A stretch of 64,000 bases of DNA, from NCBI RefSeq assembly GCF_003259505.1, contig NZ_QLLK01000016.1, positions 1 through 64,000 on the forward strand. Direction: 5' to 3'. This DNA comes from Algoriphagus yeomjeoni (GTDB taxonomy: Bacteria > Bacteroidota > Bacteroidia > Cytophagales > Cyclobacteriaceae). The stretch's first letter is position 1, and each line of letters starts with the position of its first letter. A program made the translations under genes and the position numbers. The notes below the pieces were generated by a model, which worked only from the letters and a program-made list of their open reading frames with translations, did no database searches and was not told the origin of the DNA. Shown one piece after another: positions 31,935 to 39,608 of the stretch.

Positions 31935-32365
31935 TGAGGAAATATGGGTATTTCATCATAGTTGCGCTTGCTATAGTTTCATGTGCAAAACAAAACGATG
32001 AATTGGCTAGATATCTTTTTAATGAGAATCCAGATATTAGTTTTTTATTGGTTATTCCAAATGCAGGATGTACCGAATGCATTACGACAGTCGAAGAGTT
32101 TGTTAGTGTTAATAAGCAGGAAATAAACCAAGGGATAATAGTTTTTACCGGGAAAATATCTAAAAAGAATATTGGTAGACTGGGATTTACTTTTGATGAT
32201 AAAAATATTTATCTGGATACCTCCTCTTATTTTTTAAGAGAAAATTTTTTAACCGTCTATCCTTTAATTATTTACAAGAATGGCTTTGATTTTAGGATTG
32301 AAGAAATATCTCCCAATAATCCTGAAGCATTGGATTCTTTGAAATATGTCCTAGAGGTAAATTAA
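31934..32365 (+). CDS. Lipoprotein with CxxC thioredoxin-like motif
   Basis: 143 residues, lipoprotein signal ending AIVSC (Cys 17). FLLVIPNAGCTECITTVEEF has a CTEC pair at 46-49 after a strand, followed by a helix, as in thioredoxin folds. A later FLTVYPLIIYKNG matches the cis-Pro-containing strand with TVYPLI. This fits a thioredoxin-like, membrane-anchored periplasmic protein. Coupled to the DUF4221 gene and near a four-Cys peptide, it could oxidise or reduce that peptide or a partner; this is inference. Confidence 0.7.
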   Translation: MRKYGYFIIVALAIVSCAKQNDELARYLFNENPDISFLLVIPNAGCTECITTVEEFVSVNKQEINQGIIVFTGKISKKNIGRLGFTFDDKNIYLDTSSYFLRENFLTVYPLIIYKNGFDFRIEEISPNNPEALDSLKYVLEVN

Positions 32366-32413
32366 AGTTCATGCAGCTTTCAAGGCTAATGTTGATTGCT
32401 GATATTTACATTT

Positions 32414-32872
32414 ATGGAACTTCAACTCTCTACGCCTGCCTTACTTTTTTCGGCTATCACACTACTGATGCTTGCTTACACCAATCGCTTTCTGGCGATA
32501 GCTAGCCTGATTCGAGGATTGCATAAAAACTATGTGGAAGCTTCCAATCAGGAAATCATCGTAGAGCAGATCCATAATTTGCGCCGTCGACTTACCCTCA
32601 TCAAAAACATGCAGCTCTTCGGAGTTTTTAGCTTTTTATTATGCATCATTTGCATGTACTTGCTCTTCCGGGGTTATACTACGATTGCGAATTGGATTTT
32701 CGTTGGGAGCATGGCTTCGCTTTTAATTTCTTTAGGAATATCGCTGATTGAAATTCAGATTTCCACGAAAGCTTTGAATTTAGAGCTTAAGGATATGGAG
32801 GATATTTTCGAAAAACGTGCTAGTGGACTGGATTTTATATTCAAAAAAGAATCAAAGAAAGATGAAGTATAA
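32414..32872 (+). CDS. DUF2721 family membrane protein
   Basis: 152 residues from ATG 32414. Three TM segments: LLFSAITLLMLAY, FGVFSFLLCIICMYLLF and WIFVGSMASLLISLGISLI. The loop after TM1 has RFLAIASLIRGLH, and a Glu/Lys-rich helix closes the protein. DUF2721 function is unknown. Its first 21 codons exist a second time at 29228. It overlaps the next gene by 11 bases. Confidence 0.85.
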   Translation: MELQLSTPALLFSAITLLMLAYTNRFLAIASLIRGLHKNYVEASNQEIIVEQIHNLRRRLTLIKNMQLFGVFSFLLCIICMYLLFRGYTTIANWIFVGSMASLLISLGISLIEIQISTKALNLELKDMEDIFEKRASGLDFIFKKESKKDEV

Positions 32873-33824
32873 GTTTTTGTGGATCCCGTTTTTACTCTTG
32901 GTATTTGGTTCATGTAACCAAAAGCCAGCAGAGCAACAGGAGTTAGCAGCGGTAGAATCTACAGTAGAAGAAGTATCTCAGCATTACATCCAATTAAGTA
33001 GTGTAGAAGAAGCCCGGGATTTTTATGCCTGGACTTCCGATCGGATTCCGATGGTCTCGGCACATAGAGGCGGTCCATATCCGGGATTTCCAGAGAATGC
33101 CATTGAGACCTTTGCCAATGTGCTGAAATACACTCCGACGATTATTGAATTGGACGTGGCCATGACCAAAGACGGGGTATTGGTTCTGATGCATGATGAT
33201 AAACTGGATCGCACGACAACTGGGAAAGGGTTGGTCAGTGAGGCTACTTATGCTGAGGTTCAGGAGCTTTATTTGAAAGACGAGGATGGAACGATTACAG
33301 ATTTCAAAGTCCCGACTTTGGAAGAAGCTTTGATCTGGTCCAAGGGGAAAGCACTGTTGACAGTGGACATCAAGCAGTCAGTTCCCTATGAAAAAATCAT
33401 CGAAGCAGTACGGGAAACGGAATCAGAAGCTCATGCAGCTTTGATCACCTATTCCTTTGCGGCAGCCAAGAAATTGCACTATATGGCACCCGAGTTAATG
33501 CTTTCAGTGACAATACGAAACATTGAAGAAATTCAGCGCTTGGAAGAATCCGGTATTCCATGGACTCGGGTGATTGCTTTTACAGGTGTAGCAGAGCGTC
33601 CGCAAGAATTCAACAAGGCCCTACACGAAAAAGGAGTGTTCACTATTTTAGGTGTTTTGGGTAATCTTGACCGAAGCGCAATCGCAAGAGGGGATCAACT
33701 CTATACTAGTTTCGTCCAGAAAGGCGCTGATATTTTGGCGACAGATCGTCCGATTGAAGCTGCAGCAGCCATCAAGACTTTGGCTCCATCAAAAAGTTCT
33801 AAATCCAAGTATTTCAAGAAATGA
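32862..33824 (+). CDS. Glycerophosphodiester phosphodiesterase family lipoprotein
   Basis: 320 residues from ATG 32862, overlapping DUF2721. Lipoprotein signal ends VFGSC (about 18). GDPD core: SAHRGGPYPGFPENAIETF with catalytic His and Arg-Gly, IELDVAMTKDGVLVLMHDDKLDRTT with Glu, Asp and second His, and the insertion-free TIM barrel to the end. It hydrolyses glycerophosphodiesters to glycerol-3-phosphate and an alcohol. Its stop overlaps the ATG of the aldolase gene (ATGA). Three genes (DUF2721, this, aldolase) are thus one tight operon. Confidence 0.9.
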   Translation: MKYKFLWIPFLLLVFGSCNQKPAEQQELAAVESTVEEVSQHYIQLSSVEEARDFYAWTSDRIPMVSAHRGGPYPGFPENAIETFANVLKYTPTIIELDVAMTKDGVLVLMHDDKLDRTTTGKGLVSEATYAEVQELYLKDEDGTITDFKVPTLEEALIWSKGKALLTVDIKQSVPYEKIIEAVRETESEAHAALITYSFAAAKKLHYMAPELMLSVTIRNIEEIQRLEESGIPWTRVIAFTGVAERPQEFNKALHEKGVFTILGVLGNLDRSAIARGDQLYTSFVQKGADILATDRPIEAAAAIKTLAPSKSSKSKYFKK

Positions 33825-34834
33825 TAATTGACTTAAGAAGCGATACGCTTACAAAACCGACGGCGGGAATGAAAGAAGCGATGTTTACGGCGCCGGTTGG
33901 AGATGATGTCTTCGGCGAAGACCCAACGATAAATGCTTTGGAGGAAAAAGCCGCCAAACTCTTCGGTATGGAAGCTGCGATTTATTGCCCTTCAGGAACG
34001 ATGACCAACCAGATCGCAATTCGACTCCATACCCGTATACAGACAGAAGTCATTTGCCATAAATATTCACACATCTACCTCTATGAGGGTGGAGGAATCA
34101 TGGCAAACTCCCTGGCCTCAGTGAAGTTGCTGGAAGGTGATTTGGGGAAAATCACTGCTGATCAGATCAAAGCTGCAATTAACCCTGACGATGTACATGC
34201 GCCTGAGACGACTTTGGTTTCACTTGAAAACACGATGAATAAGGGTGGAGGAAGTATTTACACCTTAGATGAAATCAAGCCGATTCGAAAAGTATGTAAT
34301 GAAACTGGACTAAAATTGCACTTAGACGGAGCTCGTCTTTTCAATGCATTGGCAGAAACAAGAGAAAGTCCGGCGGACTGGGGTGCACAATTTGATACGA
34401 TTTCCATCTGCCTGAGTAAAGGACTGGGTTGTCCAGTTGGTTCTTTGCTTCTAGGTTCAAAAGCTGATATCAAGCGAGCCAGAAAAGTCAGAAAGTCTTG
34501 GGGTGGAGGAATGCGTCAAGCAGGGTTTTTAGCCGCTGCCGGGATTTATGCCTTGGATCATCATGTTTCTAGACTAAAGGAAGATCATGCACGAGCTAGA
34601 ACTTTGGGGGAAATGTTGTTGAAGTTATCTTTCGTTTCGGAAGTTTTTCCTGTTGCTACCAATATTGTAATCGCGCGATTGGAAAGGGTTACACCTGAAG
34701 AATTCATGAAGAAGCTTTCAGACCAGCAGATCAAATCCGTGAAGTTTGGGCCAGATCTAGTCCGATTTGTGACTCATCTGGATTTTGGAGATGAGCAATT
34801 GGAGGAGTTTGGAAAACGAGTTTCACATATATAA
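33821..34834 (+). CDS. ltaE: Low-specificity L-threonine aldolase
   Basis: 337 residues, PLP-dependent fold type I. MIIDLRSDTLTKPT at the start, DDVFGEDPTINALE, the Gly-rich loop, LHLDGARLFNAL with Asp binding PLP N1, and SICLSKGLGCPVGS with the Schiff-base Lys. It splits threonine/allo-threonine to glycine and acetaldehyde. Overlaps the GDPD gene by four bases. Followed by a short terminator. Confidence 0.93.
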   Translation: MIIDLRSDTLTKPTAGMKEAMFTAPVGDDVFGEDPTINALEEKAAKLFGMEAAIYCPSGTMTNQIAIRLHTRIQTEVICHKYSHIYLYEGGGIMANSLASVKLLEGDLGKITADQIKAAINPDDVHAPETTLVSLENTMNKGGGSIYTLDEIKPIRKVCNETGLKLHLDGARLFNALAETRESPADWGAQFDTISICLSKGLGCPVGSLLLGSKADIKRARKVRKSWGGGMRQAGFLAAAGIYALDHHVSRLKEDHARARTLGEMLLKLSFVSEVFPVATNIVIARLERVTPEEFMKKLSDQQIKSVKFGPDLVRFVTHLDFGDEQLEEFGKRVSHI

Positions 34835-34859
34835 ACCGTCGGACAACTTTTGTCAAATT

Positions 34860-34883
34860 AAAAGGCCTTTGAAGGCCTTTTTT
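34860..34883 (+). terminator. Terminator after ltaE
   Basis: The AAAAGGCC / GGCCTTTTTT hairpin has a short loop. Confidence 0.8.
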
Positions 34884-34924
34884 CATTTCTCCCTATCTTG
34901 CCTCTTGAATCTAGATTCTTCAAA

Positions 34925-36187
34925 ATGAACAATACTCCTCTTGCAGAACGTATGCGCCCAACCCGATTGGAAGACCTGATCGGGCAGGAGCATCTATCTT
35001 CTCCCAAGTCATTTTTATTTAAGGCCATCAAGTCTGGAAATGTTCCCTCTCTGATTCTTTGGGGACCTCCAGGGGTGGGGAAAACTACTATAGCCAATAT
35101 CATCGCGAATGAAATCAAAGCGCCTTTTTATACGCTGAGCGCGATCAGTTCAGGGGTGAAAGACATTCGTGAAGTTATCGAGAAGGCCAAGTTTCAGCAG
35201 GGAGTGGTTCTCTTTATAGATGAGATTCACCGCTTCAATAAGTCTCAGCAAGATGCGCTACTTGGAGCTGTCGAAAAGGGAGTAATCCGTCTGATTGGAG
35301 CGACTACAGAAAATCCCTCTTTTGAAGTCAACGCTGCATTGCTTTCGAGATGTCAGGTTTTTACACTCAATTCTTTAGGAAAAACAGAGCTTGAAGCGAT
35401 GATTCATCAGGCGCTGGAGCAGGATGTGGAATTGAAGAAAATCCAAGTAGACCTGAAGGAAACTGACGCGCTATTACGAATCTCTGGAGGAGATGGACGA
35501 AAACTGCTGAATCTGCTGGAAATCGTCATTGATGGCATTAACGAAGATCCATGCGTGATCACTGATGAAAAAGTCATGCAGATTGCCCAGCAGAAAGTGG
35601 CGCTATATGATAAATCAGGAGAGCAGCATTACGATATTATTTCTGCCTTTATCAAATCTATCCGTGGATCTGACCCCAATGCCGCTGTTTATTGGCTGGC
35701 AAGGATGATCGAAGGGGGAGAAGATGTGAAGTTTATTGCTAGAAGATTGGTGATTTTGGCTTCGGAAGATATAGGAAACGCTAACCCGAATGCTTTGCTA
35801 TTGGCAACGAATTGCTTCGAGGCAGTGAAAATCATTGGTTATCCAGAGTCCAGAATAATTCTTTCACAGTGTGTCACATATCTGGCAAGTTCTCAGAAAA
35901 GCAATGCTGCCTATATGGCTATCAATCAAGCTCAAGCTTTGGTGAGAGAAAAGGGTGATTTGTCAGTTCCTCTAGCTTTGCGCAACGCGCCGACAAAACT
36001 GATGAATGATCTGAACTATGGAAAAGCCTATAAATATTCCCATGATTTTCCTGGGAATTTCTTGAATCAGGAGTTTTTGCCTGATGAGATCAAAGGTTTG
36101 AAACTGTATGATCCCGGAGAGAATGCGAGGGAAAATGAGCTAAGAAGATACCTGAGCTCGAAATGGCAGGGGAAATACGGGTATTGA
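34925..36187 (+). CDS. rarA: Replication-associated recombination protein A (AAA+ ATPase)
   Basis: 420 residues. ATG 34925 gives NNTPLAERMRPTRLEDLIGQEHL, the normal start of the family. Walker A GPPGVGKTT, Walker B LFIDEIHRF, sensor 1 GATTENPSFEVN, arginine finger in ALLSRC. C-terminal clamp-loader-like part with YDIISAFIKSIRGSDPNAAVYWLARM. It acts at stalled replication forks. Monocistronic. Confidence 0.95.
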   Translation: MNNTPLAERMRPTRLEDLIGQEHLSSPKSFLFKAIKSGNVPSLILWGPPGVGKTTIANIIANEIKAPFYTLSAISSGVKDIREVIEKAKFQQGVVLFIDEIHRFNKSQQDALLGAVEKGVIRLIGATTENPSFEVNAALLSRCQVFTLNSLGKTELEAMIHQALEQDVELKKIQVDLKETDALLRISGGDGRKLLNLLEIVIDGINEDPCVITDEKVMQIAQQKVALYDKSGEQHYDIISAFIKSIRGSDPNAAVYWLARMIEGGEDVKFIARRLVILASEDIGNANPNALLLATNCFEAVKIIGYPESRIILSQCVTYLASSQKSNAAYMAINQAQALVREKGDLSVPLALRNAPTKLMNDLNYGKAYKYSHDFPGNFLNQEFLPDEIKGLKLYDPGENARENELRRYLSSKWQGKYGY

Positions 36188-36312
36188 GGAAATCTGAAAT
36201 TTGAATTCTGAAATCTCAAATTGGTAATTTTCCAATATTTCAATTTTCTAATCATAATCCCATAAACCCCATAAAAATAGTAGAGAATTGTTTTCCCGAC
36301 TTATATTTTTTA

Positions 36313-36320
36313 TATATTTG
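36313..36320 (+). promoter_or_regulatory. Candidate -7 element (TATATTTG) before the MarR gene
   Basis: It matches TAnnTTTG exactly and lies 17 bases before the MarR start codon, so the leader would be very short. A weak -33-like ATTG lies at 36287-36290, with a 22-base gap that is longer than usual. Confidence 0.45.
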
Positions 36321-36337
36321 TCACACTAACTATTGGT

Positions 36338-36787
36338 ATGACACAAGAGCAATATTCCAAGTATTCATTTCTATTGGACCGCACGGCCCGAAAGGTGAAG
36401 CAATATGCTCAGCAACAGTTTAAATCAGGAGATTTTGATGTGACGGTTGATCAATGGTTGGTACTGAAAAACTTATCAGAAAATGAGGTGCTCAGTCAGA
36501 CGGAACTGGCTAATCTGGTTTTTAAGGACCATCCAACGCTGACCCGAATTATTGATTTGCTTTGCAAAAAAGGATACGTGGAGCGAATGCCACACCCTCA
36601 GGACCGTCGTAGTTTTCAGTTGCACTTGACAGAATCAGGAGTTTCTAAGGTTTCTTCCTTGAGGCCAGAAATACTTCATATTAGAGAGAAAGCTTGGGAG
36701 AATTTAAGTCCCCATGATTTCGATGAGTTTAAGAGGATTCTTGATACGATTTACCAGAATCTAAACGGAGAATCTTTAGACCAATAA
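36338..36787 (+). CDS. MarR family transcriptional regulator
   Basis: 149 residues. Winged helix VTVDQWLVLKNLSENEVLSQTELANLVFKDHPTLTRIIDLLCKKGYVERMPHPQDRRSFQLHLTESG (about 29-95), with the wing DRRS motif typical of MarR. It is followed 57 bases later by a flavoprotein reductase and ferredoxin, which it may control. No sensor Cys pair stands out. Confidence 0.88.
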   Translation: MTQEQYSKYSFLLDRTARKVKQYAQQQFKSGDFDVTVDQWLVLKNLSENEVLSQTELANLVFKDHPTLTRIIDLLCKKGYVERMPHPQDRRSFQLHLTESGVSKVSSLRPEILHIREKAWENLSPHDFDEFKRILDTIYQNLNGESLDQ

Positions 36788-36843
36788 ATAGTTAACAATA
36801 AAGAAAATTTTTAACCAGGGGAAGCCCCAAATTTTCAATAATC

Positions 36844-37848
36844 ATGATCCATACAGACCTTTGTATTATCGGAGCCGGCCCAGTAGGCCTTTTTGCAGTA
36901 TTCGAAGCTGGTTTGCTGAAAATGCGCTGTCACCTTATTGATGCCCTTCCTCAGGTGGGTGGTCAACTTTCGGAGATTTATCCGCAAAAGCCTATCTACG
37001 ACATTCCTGGTTACCCTGAAGTTAATGCGCAGGATTTGGTGGACAATCTGATGGAGCAGGCAAAGCCGTTTTCTCCGACTTTTACGCTAGGCGAGCGTGT
37101 GGATCATTTGGATAAGCAGGAGGATGGGTCTTTCATCGTGACTACTAGTGACAAGACACATGTGCATGCTCAGGTAATAATCATCGCTGGTGGTTTGGGT
37201 TGTTTTGAGCCCAGAAAGCCAGTGGTTGAGAACTTAGAGCTTTTTGAAGGAAAAGGAATTACCTATATGGTGAAGAATCCTGAGACTTTCAGAGATAAAA
37301 ATGTAATTCTTGCAGGTGGTGGAGATTCAGCGTTGGACTGGACTATTTTCTTGTCTAAAGTTGCCAAAAGGGTGACTTTGGTACACAGAAATGAGACTTT
37401 CCGTGGAGCTCCAGATTCTGCTGCTAAGGTGTTTGACTTGGCAAACCAAGGAAAAATCGACCTAATTCTTTCTGCTAATTTGAAGGAAGTGTCTGGAAAC
37501 GGAGTATTGGATACCGTGACTTTTGTAGATAAGAGCAAAGCTGAAATCAAAATTGAAACTGACTATTTGATTCCACTATTTGGCTTGAGTCCAAAGCTTG
37601 GGCCGATAGCTGACTGGGGATTGAGCATTGATAAAAATGCGATTGAGGTAGATACGCGCGATTACTCAACTGGGGTGGACAGAATTTATGCAATTGGTGA
37701 TATCAATACTTATCCGGGAAAATTGAAATTGATCCTTTGTGGGTTCCACGAAGCGGCGATTATGATGCATTCTGCTTTCAAATACGTGTATCCAGATCAG
37801 AAATTGAGCTTCAAATACACGACTGTTAATGGTGTAAATTCATTTTAA
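36844..37848 (+). CDS. Ferredoxin-NADP+ reductase, thioredoxin reductase-like type
   Basis: 334 residues. FAD motif GAGPVG (10-15), QVGGQLSEIYPQKPIYDIPGYP, NADP motif AGGGDSALDW, and C-terminal FAD contact RIYAIGDINTYPGKLKLILCGFHEAA. The redox CxxC of thioredoxin reductases is absent, as in the TrxR-like ferredoxin-NADP reductases of low-GC bacteria and Chlorobi. The ferredoxin gene starts 16 bases later, which supports electron transfer between NADPH and that ferredoxin. Confidence 0.9.
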   Translation: MIHTDLCIIGAGPVGLFAVFEAGLLKMRCHLIDALPQVGGQLSEIYPQKPIYDIPGYPEVNAQDLVDNLMEQAKPFSPTFTLGERVDHLDKQEDGSFIVTTSDKTHVHAQVIIIAGGLGCFEPRKPVVENLELFEGKGITYMVKNPETFRDKNVILAGGGDSALDWTIFLSKVAKRVTLVHRNETFRGAPDSAAKVFDLANQGKIDLILSANLKEVSGNGVLDTVTFVDKSKAEIKIETDYLIPLFGLSPKLGPIADWGLSIDKNAIEVDTRDYSTGVDRIYAIGDINTYPGKLKLILCGFHEAAIMMHSAFKYVYPDQKLSFKYTTVNGVNSF

Positions 37849-37863
37849 TTCTATTTTTGCCGT

Positions 37864-38184
37864 ATGGTTAATTTCACTGTAGAAGATCAAGAAGGAAATC
37901 GTCAGGAATGCGAAGCACCAGATGACATGGGCTTCAACCTGATGGAAATCCTCAAAGCATACGAATATCCGATTTTGGCTACCTGCGGAGGTATGGCGCT
38001 ATGCGGCACTTGCCACATCGAAGTGTTGGAAGGCAAAGACGAATTGGGAGAAGCCACAGATCCTGAATTGGATCAATTGGAAAACTTGCCTGAGTATTTC
38101 CCTACCTCACGTTTGGCTTGCCAGATTCGAATCGGAGATGTATTGGAAGGATCAGTTCTCAAACTAAGAGGAGAAGATCAGTAA
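37864..38184 (+). CDS. 2Fe-2S ferredoxin (adrenodoxin/putidaredoxin type)
   Basis: 106 residues. Cluster ligands Cys41, Cys47 and Cys50 in TCGGMALCGTCHIEV and Cys86 in RLACQIR, spacing CX5CX2C...C as in vertebrate-type ferredoxins. TDPELDQLENLPEYFPTSRL is the usual segment before the last Cys. Cotranscribed with the reductase. Possible clients such as a P450 or Fe-S assembly proteins are not in the window. Confidence 0.92.
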   Translation: MVNFTVEDQEGNRQECEAPDDMGFNLMEILKAYEYPILATCGGMALCGTCHIEVLEGKDELGEATDPELDQLENLPEYFPTSRLACQIRIGDVLEGSVLKLRGEDQ

Positions 38185-38245
38185 GCGATAACTAACTCAC
38201 TGTTGTCCTGCTTCTCCAGAAGCTGGACTCTCGAATTGAATTTTT

Positions 38246-38273
38246 AAGCCACTCAGGAATGGGTGGCTTTTTT
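38246..38273 (+). terminator. Terminator after the ferredoxin gene
   Basis: AAGCCAC / GTGGCTT hairpin followed by TTTTT. Confidence 0.8.
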
Positions 38274-38389
38274 ACGTTTTTACCGCTGAGATCACAAAGT
38301 TCTCACGGAGTAACAGTTGTCGTGCTCCTAGAGAAACTTGAGATGTTATGTATTTTAGAAAATGTGTAAATTACTTCAAATTGAAAGTT

Positions 38390-38560
38390 ATGATCACGAA
38401 GCGAAAACTGTTAAAGCACATTCAGCAATTCCCAGAGGAAATGTCTATGGAGGAGTTGATTGAAAAGTTGCTTTTCATAGAGAAGTTGGAGAAGCGAATT
38501 GCTGAATCAGATACCGGTGAAGTTATTTCTGAGGAGGAATTGAAGAAAAATTTCATTTAA
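38390..38560 (+). CDS. Small antitoxin-like protein without a toxin gene
   Basis: 56 residues from the ATG at 38390 (an in-frame ATG at 38348 is possible but gives a Cys/Lys-rich start that does not look conserved). SMEELIEKLLFIEKLEKRIAESDTGEVISEEELKKNF has the look of the Phd/RelB-type antitoxins of Bacteroidota, including the GE.ISEEEL ending that usually precedes a RelE/ParE gene. Here the next gene is an exported protein, so this is at best an orphan. Confidence 0.5.
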   Translation: MITKRKLLKHIQQFPEEMSMEELIEKLLFIEKLEKRIAESDTGEVISEEELKKNFI

Positions 38561-38578
38561 AACGTATTGTTTTCAACT

Positions 38579-39082
38579 ATGAGGAGAAAGTCTTTAGGTC
38601 TTTTATTAATAGCTGTGATATTTCCTCTATTGAGTTATTCGCAAAACTTTAGCCTTATCGAGCCTAATATCAAAGAACTAAAAGCGGATTTAGGAAAAAG
38701 TGATTTTGTAGAGGATATATTTTATCTCTACCTAACTCGCAATTATAAGGTTGAATCAGAAAAGTTCGAAATAAAGAATTTTGAATACCCTGATTATGGA
38801 ATTTGTTCTTTTAAACAAAGCTTTCATTTTGGAATCAGTTATTATTCTTATAAATGTGATGAAGCAGGTGGGTTAACTACTGAATTGACTTTGCCTAAAA
38901 TTGACGTAGCCGACCTGAAAAATTGGATTGAGAAAATATACTATGCTGATTTAACAGAGATTCCTAATGAATGGTACGAGGATGGTGTAACCTATGGTCC
39001 TATTGATAGGGAAGTTGGTTGCTATTATCAGATTATGCTTGAAAATGAAAGTTGGATTGTCAGCGCTTATTGCGGTTGCTAA
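38579..39082 (+). CDS. Exported protein of unknown function
   Basis: 167 residues from ATG 38579, which starts 18 bases after the previous stop. Sec signal ends near LLSYSQNF (about 20-22). The mature part is acidic with many Tyr and ends ESWIVSAYCGC, a C-terminal CGC with more Cys in GICSF and KCDEA, so disulfides are likely. I recognise no domain. Confidence 0.55.
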   Translation: MRRKSLGLLLIAVIFPLLSYSQNFSLIEPNIKELKADLGKSDFVEDIFYLYLTRNYKVESEKFEIKNFEYPDYGICSFKQSFHFGISYYSYKCDEAGGLTTELTLPKIDVADLKNWIEKIYYADLTEIPNEWYEDGVTYGPIDREVGCYYQIMLENESWIVSAYCGC

Positions 39083-39143
39083 AATGAAATTTTGAAGATT
39101 TATCCCTCAATTTTAATATTGATAGAATGAAAAGTTAATTAAC

Positions 39144-39596
39144 ATGAAAATCTACCTATTTGTAATTTCCATTTTCCTCATCACCTCTTCAGCTTTTTGC
39201 CAAAACCCTAATAATACAAAGGAAGAATCCCAAGAAATCATCGACCTGATTAGTTCTTATTCCAAAGCTAGGGAGACCAAAGATACAGTGCTGCTGAAGG
39301 AAATATTGGTTAAAGATATTGATCAGCTGGTTTCCTCTGGAGTTTGGCGCAAAGGGATCGCGGAAGCGGTAAAAGGAATGATGGAAAGCTCCACCGAAAA
39401 TCCAGGTGATCGAACACTCAAAGTAGAATCCATTCGATTTTTAGGTCAGGAAGCGGCACTTGTAGATTGTCGCTATGAGATCAAGAATGCTGATGGAACC
39501 ATCCGGAAAATGTGGAGCACATTTGTCGTGGAGGCAGTGAAGGGAAAGTGGAAAATCTCAGCCATCAGAAATATGTTACCTACTTCTAGCAATTGA
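39144..39596 (+). CDS. Exported NTF2-like/DUF4440 family protein
   Basis: 150 residues. Sec signal ends at about AFCQNP (18-20). The fold signature is IIDLISSYSKARETKDTVLLKEIL, then the strands TLKVESIRFLGQEAALVDCRYEIKN and WSTFVVEAVKGKWKISAIRNML, as in SnoaL/DUF4440 cone folds. Enzyme activity cannot be assigned. It lies 12 bases before the amidohydrolase gene and is probably cotranscribed. Confidence 0.75.
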   Translation: MKIYLFVISIFLITSSAFCQNPNNTKEESQEIIDLISSYSKARETKDTVLLKEILVKDIDQLVSSGVWRKGIAEAVKGMMESSTENPGDRTLKVESIRFLGQEAALVDCRYEIKNADGTIRKMWSTFVVEAVKGKWKISAIRNMLPTSSN

Positions 39597-39608
39597 TAAA
39601 TTTTATTC

